From NCBI RefSeq assembly GCF_002086695.1, contig NZ_MVIH01000008.1, positions 124,001-188,000 of the forward strand: a DNA stretch of 64,000 nucleotides, in the 5' to 3' direction. A program made the translations under genes and the position numbers. Shown here in pieces: positions 61,290 to 64,000 of this stretch; position 1 is the stretch's first letter; each line of letters begins with the position of its first letter. The DNA is from Mycolicibacterium rhodesiae. GTDB taxonomy: Bacteria; Actinomycetota; Actinomycetes; Mycobacteriales; Mycobacteriaceae. The notes beneath the pieces were generated by a model. It made no database searches and was not told the DNA's origin. It saw nothing but the letters and a program-made list of their open reading frames with translations.

Positions 61290-62451
61290 CGACCGCCGCT
61301 CCGCCGAGGCCGATGTTGTGCTGCAGCGCGGCGGTGACGTTGTCGACCTGACGCTTGTCCGCGGCGCCGCGTAACTGCCAGGTCAGCTCGGCGCACTGGG
61401 CCAGACCGGTCGCGCCCAGCGGATGGCCCTTGGAGATAAGGCCGCCCGACGGATTGACCACCCAGCGTCCGCCATAGGTGGTGTCGCCTGCGTCGATCAG
61501 CTCGGGAGCCTCGCCCTCACCGCACAGGCCCAGTGCTTCGTACAGCAACAGCTCGTTGGCCGAGAAGCAATCGTGCAACTCGATGACCTGGAAGTCGGCC
61601 GGGCCGAGGCCGGACTGGTCGTAAACCTGTTGTGCGGCTTGTACGTTCATGTCGTAGCCGATGATGTTCTTGGCGCTGCCGTCGAAGGTGGACTGGAAAT
61701 CGGTGGTCATCGCCTGCCCGACGATCTCCACTGCCTGGCCGGCCAGGCCGTGCTTGTCGACAAAGGCCTCGCTGGCCACGATCGCCGCTCCGGAGCCGTC
61801 CGAGGTGGGCGAGCACTGCAGCTTGGTCAACGGATCGGAGATCATCTTCGCGCCCAGGATGTCGTCGAGGGTGTACTCCTCCTGGAACTGCGCGTACGGA
61901 TTGTTCACCGAATGCTTGTGGTTCTTGTAGCCGATCTTGGCGAAATGCTCGGCAGTGGTGCCGTACTTCTTCATGTGCTCGCGACCCGCCGCGCCGAACA
62001 TCCACGGCGCCACCGGAAACGTCATCGAGTCGGTCTCGTTGAGGGCGACGATGTGGCGCATCAGCGGCGACTCGCGGTCCTCGGCGCCACCGCCGAGTGA
62101 GCCCGGCTGCATCTTCTCGAAGCCCAGGGCAATGGTGCAGTCGGCGAGGCCACCGCGGATGGCCTGCGCAGCCAGGTACAGCGCCGTCGAGCCGGTCGAA
62201 CAGTTGTTGTTGACGTTGACGATCGGGATGCCGGTCATGCCGAGTTCGTAGAGCGCACGCTGCCCGGAGGTCGAGTCACCCGAGCAGTAGCCGACGTACC
62301 CCTGCTGCACCTCGGCGTAGTCGATGCCGGCGTCGGCCAGCGCCTTGGTGCCTGACTCGTTGGCCATCTGGGGGTAGTCCCAGCCTTCTCGGCGGCCCGG
62401 CTTCTCGAACTTGGTCATCCCGACCCCGACGACGAACACCCTGTTCGGCAT
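61261..62451 (-). CDS. Thiolase-like lipid-transfer protein (SCP-x/Ltp type)
   Basis: The product has 396 residues from ATG 62451 (GACGGAAGGATTGTT upstream). Thiolase superfamily: nucleophile Cys in [19 protein letters not shown], His in [12 protein letters not shown] and the C-terminal [17 protein letters not shown]. Opening [19 protein letters not shown] is typical of the Ltp/SCP-x clade of actinobacteria, which split or carry sterol and lipid acyl-CoA thioesters. The promoter shares a KstR-type site with the divergent gene, pointing to steroid side-chain or related lipid catabolism. Confidence 0.87.
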   Translation of the reverse strand: MPNRVFVVGVGMTKFEKPGRREGWDYPQMANESGTKALADAGIDYAEVQQGYVGYCSGDSTSGQRALYELGMTGIPIVNVNNNCSTGSTALYLAAQAIRGGLADCTIALGFEKMQPGSLGGGAEDRESPLMRHIVALNETDSMTFPVAPWMFGAAGREHMKKYGTTAEHFAKIGYKNHKHSVNNPYAQFQEEYTLDDILGAKMISDPLTKLQCSPTSDGSGAAIVASEAFVDKHGLAGQAVEIVGQAMTTDFQSTFDGSAKNIIGYDMNVQAAQQVYDQSGLGPADFQVIELHDCFSANELLLYEALGLCGEGEAPELIDAGDTTYGGRWVVNPSGGLISKGHPLGATGLAQCAELTWQLRGAADKRQVDNVTAALQHNIGLGGAAVVTAYQRAER

Positions 62452-62498
62452 AACAATCCTTCCGTCTGCAGTGACGATCCCGCTAGTGTAGACCCGGC

Positions 62499-62512
62499 TG
62501 TAACACGTTCTA
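62499..62512. promoter_or_regulatory. KstR-type operator
   Basis: TGTAACACGTTCTA matches the KstR consensus TnnAACnnGTTnnA at every fixed position. It lies in the 82-bp divergent region between the lipid-transfer gene and the gene at 62534, where KstR would repress both until a steroid-CoA ligand is present. Confidence 0.6.
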
Positions 62513-62533
62513 GTTTTCTGCGGAGGAGCACCA

Positions 62534-63592
62534 GTGACGTTGCGAGTCGTGCAGTGGGCAACCGGGTCGGTCGGGGTCGCGGCGATCAAGGGTGTGCGCG
62601 AACATCCCGAACTCGAACTGGCCGGCTGCTGGGTGCATTCCCCGGACAAGGCCGGCAAGGACGTCGGCGAGATCATCGGTACCGATCCGCTGGGCGTCAC
62701 GGCCACCAACAGCATCGACGACATCCTCGCCCTGGACGCCGACGCGGTGATCTACGCGCCGCTGCTGCCCAATGTCGAGGAAGTGACCGCACTGCTGCGC
62801 TCGGGCAAGAACGTGGTCAGTCCGCTGGGCTGGTTCTACCCGAGTGAATCCGAAGCCGCCCCGCTGGAGGCCGCCGCGCACGAAGGCAACGTCACCCTGC
62901 ACGGCGCAGGTATCGGACCGGGTGCGGCCACCGAGCTGTTCCCACTGCTGCTGTCGGTGATGTCCACCGGGGTGACCTACGTTCGCGCCGAGGAGTTCTC
63001 CGACCTTCGGACCTACGGTGCACCCGACGTGCTGCGCCACGTGATGGGCTTCGGCGGGACGCCCGAGAGCGCGTTGACCGGACCGATGCAGAAGCTGCTC
63101 AACGGTGGCTTCTTCCAATCGGTTCGGCTCATCGTCGACCGCCTCGGTTTTGCCGCCGAGCCCCAGATCCGCACATCCCAGGAGGTGGCCGTCGCGACCG
63201 CCCCCATCGACTCGCCGATGGGGGTCATCGAACCCGGCCAGGTGGCCGGGCGGCGCTTCCACTGGGATGCCGTGGTCACCAACACCATCGTCGTGCGCAT
63301 CACCGTCAACTGGCTGATGGGTGAGGAAAACCTCGATCCGGCATGGTCTTTCGGGCCGGCGGGGGAGCGCTACGAGATGGAGGTGCGCGGCAACCCGAAC
63401 ACCTTCGTCACGGTCAAGGGCTGGCAGCCGGAGAGCGTCGAGGAAGGATTGGTCAGCAACCCGGGTGTGGTGGCCACCGCGGCGCACTGCGTCAACTCCG
63501 TGCCGGCGACCTGTGCCGCCGCGCCGGGCATCGCCGGCTTCTTCGACCTGCCGCCGATCACCGGACGCGCAGCGCCTCAGCTCGCGCGCTGA
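62534..63592 (+). CDS. DapB-like N-terminal dehydrogenase of the amine dehydrogenase-type family
   Basis: The 352 residues start at GTG 62534 (GAGGAGCACCA upstream). The Rossmann start [44 protein letters not shown] resembles dihydrodipicolinate reductase and is common in mycobacterial proteins called NAD(P)H-dependent amine dehydrogenases. A C-terminal substrate domain ([27 protein letters not shown]) follows. The substrate is not known; KstR-type control suggests a lipid or steroid link. The ATG of an SRPBCC gene follows 14 bp after the stop. Confidence 0.82.
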   Translation: MTLRVVQWATGSVGVAAIKGVREHPELELAGCWVHSPDKAGKDVGEIIGTDPLGVTATNSIDDILALDADAVIYAPLLPNVEEVTALLRSGKNVVSPLGWFYPSESEAAPLEAAAHEGNVTLHGAGIGPGAATELFPLLLSVMSTGVTYVRAEEFSDLRTYGAPDVLRHVMGFGGTPESALTGPMQKLLNGGFFQSVRLIVDRLGFAAEPQIRTSQEVAVATAPIDSPMGVIEPGQVAGRRFHWDAVVTNTIVVRITVNWLMGEENLDPAWSFGPAGERYEMEVRGNPNTFVTVKGWQPESVEEGLVSNPGVVATAAHCVNSVPATCAAAPGIAGFFDLPPITGRAAPQLAR

Positions 63593-63606
63593 CTATTCTT
63601 GGCGAG

Positions 63607-64000
63607 ATGGCTCACCCCCTCGTCGTCGCGCAGTCCCGCGCCATTCCCGTCGCGGTACCGGATGCGTTCGCCAAGACGCTGCCGATGCCGCTTCCCCAGT
63701 TGTTCCACCGCTGGTATGGACCGATCCCGCCGATCAAAGCCGTGCACGACCAGACCGGCGACTGGTCAGCGGTGGGGCAGACCCGCACCATCGCCCTGCT
63801 CGGGGGCGGCGGCATGCGGGAGACACTCACCCGCATGGATGCTCCCACTGCATTCGGCTACACCCTCACCGACGTCCGCGGCGCGATGGCGCCGCTGATC
63901 GATCACGTCGAGGGGCTCTGGAAGTTCAGCGAACGCGGCACCGGCACGAATGTGACGTGGCAATGGACCTTGCACCCCAAGTCGGCGCTGACCGCGCCGT
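63607..64000 (+). CDS. SRPBCC-family protein, truncated by window end
   Basis: From ATG 63607, 131 residues are visible, open to the edge. PMPLPQLFHRWYGPIPPIKAVHDQTGDWSAVGQTRTIALLGGGGMRETLTRMDAPTAFGYTLTDVRG and HVEGLWKFSERGTGTNVTWQWTLHP follow the strand pattern of START/SRPBCC polyketide cyclase-like lipid-binding domains in mycobacteria. It would bind a hydrophobic ligand; it may belong to the KstR-type-controlled unit with the gene at 62534, 14 bp before. Confidence 0.72.
   Translation, partial: MAHPLVVAQSRAIPVAVPDAFAKTLPMPLPQLFHRWYGPIPPIKAVHDQTGDWSAVGQTRTIALLGGGGMRETLTRMDAPTAFGYTLTDVRGAMAPLIDHVEGLWKFSERGTGTNVTWQWTLHPKSALTAP

Overview
The window is high-GC DNA from a mycobacterium, most likely a non-tuberculous, Mycolicibacterium-type species. 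The supporting signs are two paralogues of the mycobacterial GjpA-type envelope protein, the Zur-controlled set of cysteine-free alternative ribosomal proteins, a SodC lipoprotein, deazaflavin-dependent nitroreductases, a DUF3060 protein, FadD and Ltp-type lipid enzymes, and a sequence matching the KstR operator. No rRNA, intact tRNA, CRISPR array or insertion sequence was seen.

Region 1 (1 to about 5930) is one end of an integrated phage-satellite-like element. It carries a P4-type primase/helicase cut by the window edge, an AlpA/Xis-like excisionase, an HK97-type capsid-like protein with a coupled 57-residue partner, a HicA-like small protein with a coupled acidic partner, a zinc-ribbon protein and a membrane protein. 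It ends at a copy of the 3' part of a tRNA gene, which I read as the att junction. Base composition is visibly less GC-rich than in the flanking chromosome.

Region 2 (6072-22118) is ordinary chromosome. It holds MaoC, hydrolase, flavin reductase and haloperoxidase genes, LysR and MerR regulators, an S9 peptidase, the first GjpA-like protein behind a 34-bp perfect palindrome, a ChaB-like protein, YihY, MscS, a secreted GH16 enzyme, a protein with seven 18-residue repeats, and a GlxA/AraC regulator.

Region 3 (22118-25608) is a cobalt-type nitrile hydratase operon: DUF1097 membrane protein, beta and alpha subunits, a His-tailed accessory protein, and the CbtB and CbtA cobalt transport proteins. 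The GlxA-type regulator is divergent. Enzyme and cofactor supply sit in one transcription unit.

Region 4 (25669-43224) has an L,D-transpeptidase, the second GjpA paralogue, SodC with a Thr-rich tail, and an overlapping operon of an Lgt-like transferase, a proline-rich membrane protein and a radical SAM enzyme resembling the MJ0619/Tes family. It also has an SDR/MarR pair with matching operators, a MOSC-oxidoreductase-ferredoxin fusion, a COG0523 GTPase and a secreted GH2 enzyme.

Region 5 (43442-49111) is ectABCD for ectoine and 5-hydroxyectoine, preceded by a GlnR-like double site and followed by a convergent amino-acid ABC importer whose binding protein is fused to its permease.

Region 6 (49211-58507) holds small secreted and envelope proteins, an MFS carrier, a beta-propeller protein behind an AT-rich leader, CsbD and YnfA proteins, a hydrolase and an acyl-CoA synthetase.

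Region 7 (58491-61289) is the zinc-starvation ribosome locus: mrf-like GTPase and L31 to the left, L28, L33, S14 and S18 plus a Cys-rich protein to the right, with two Zur-type boxes between. Region 8 (61261 to the end) is a thiolase/lipid-transfer gene and an amine-dehydrogenase-like gene sharing a promoter with a KstR-type site, then a truncated SRPBCC gene.
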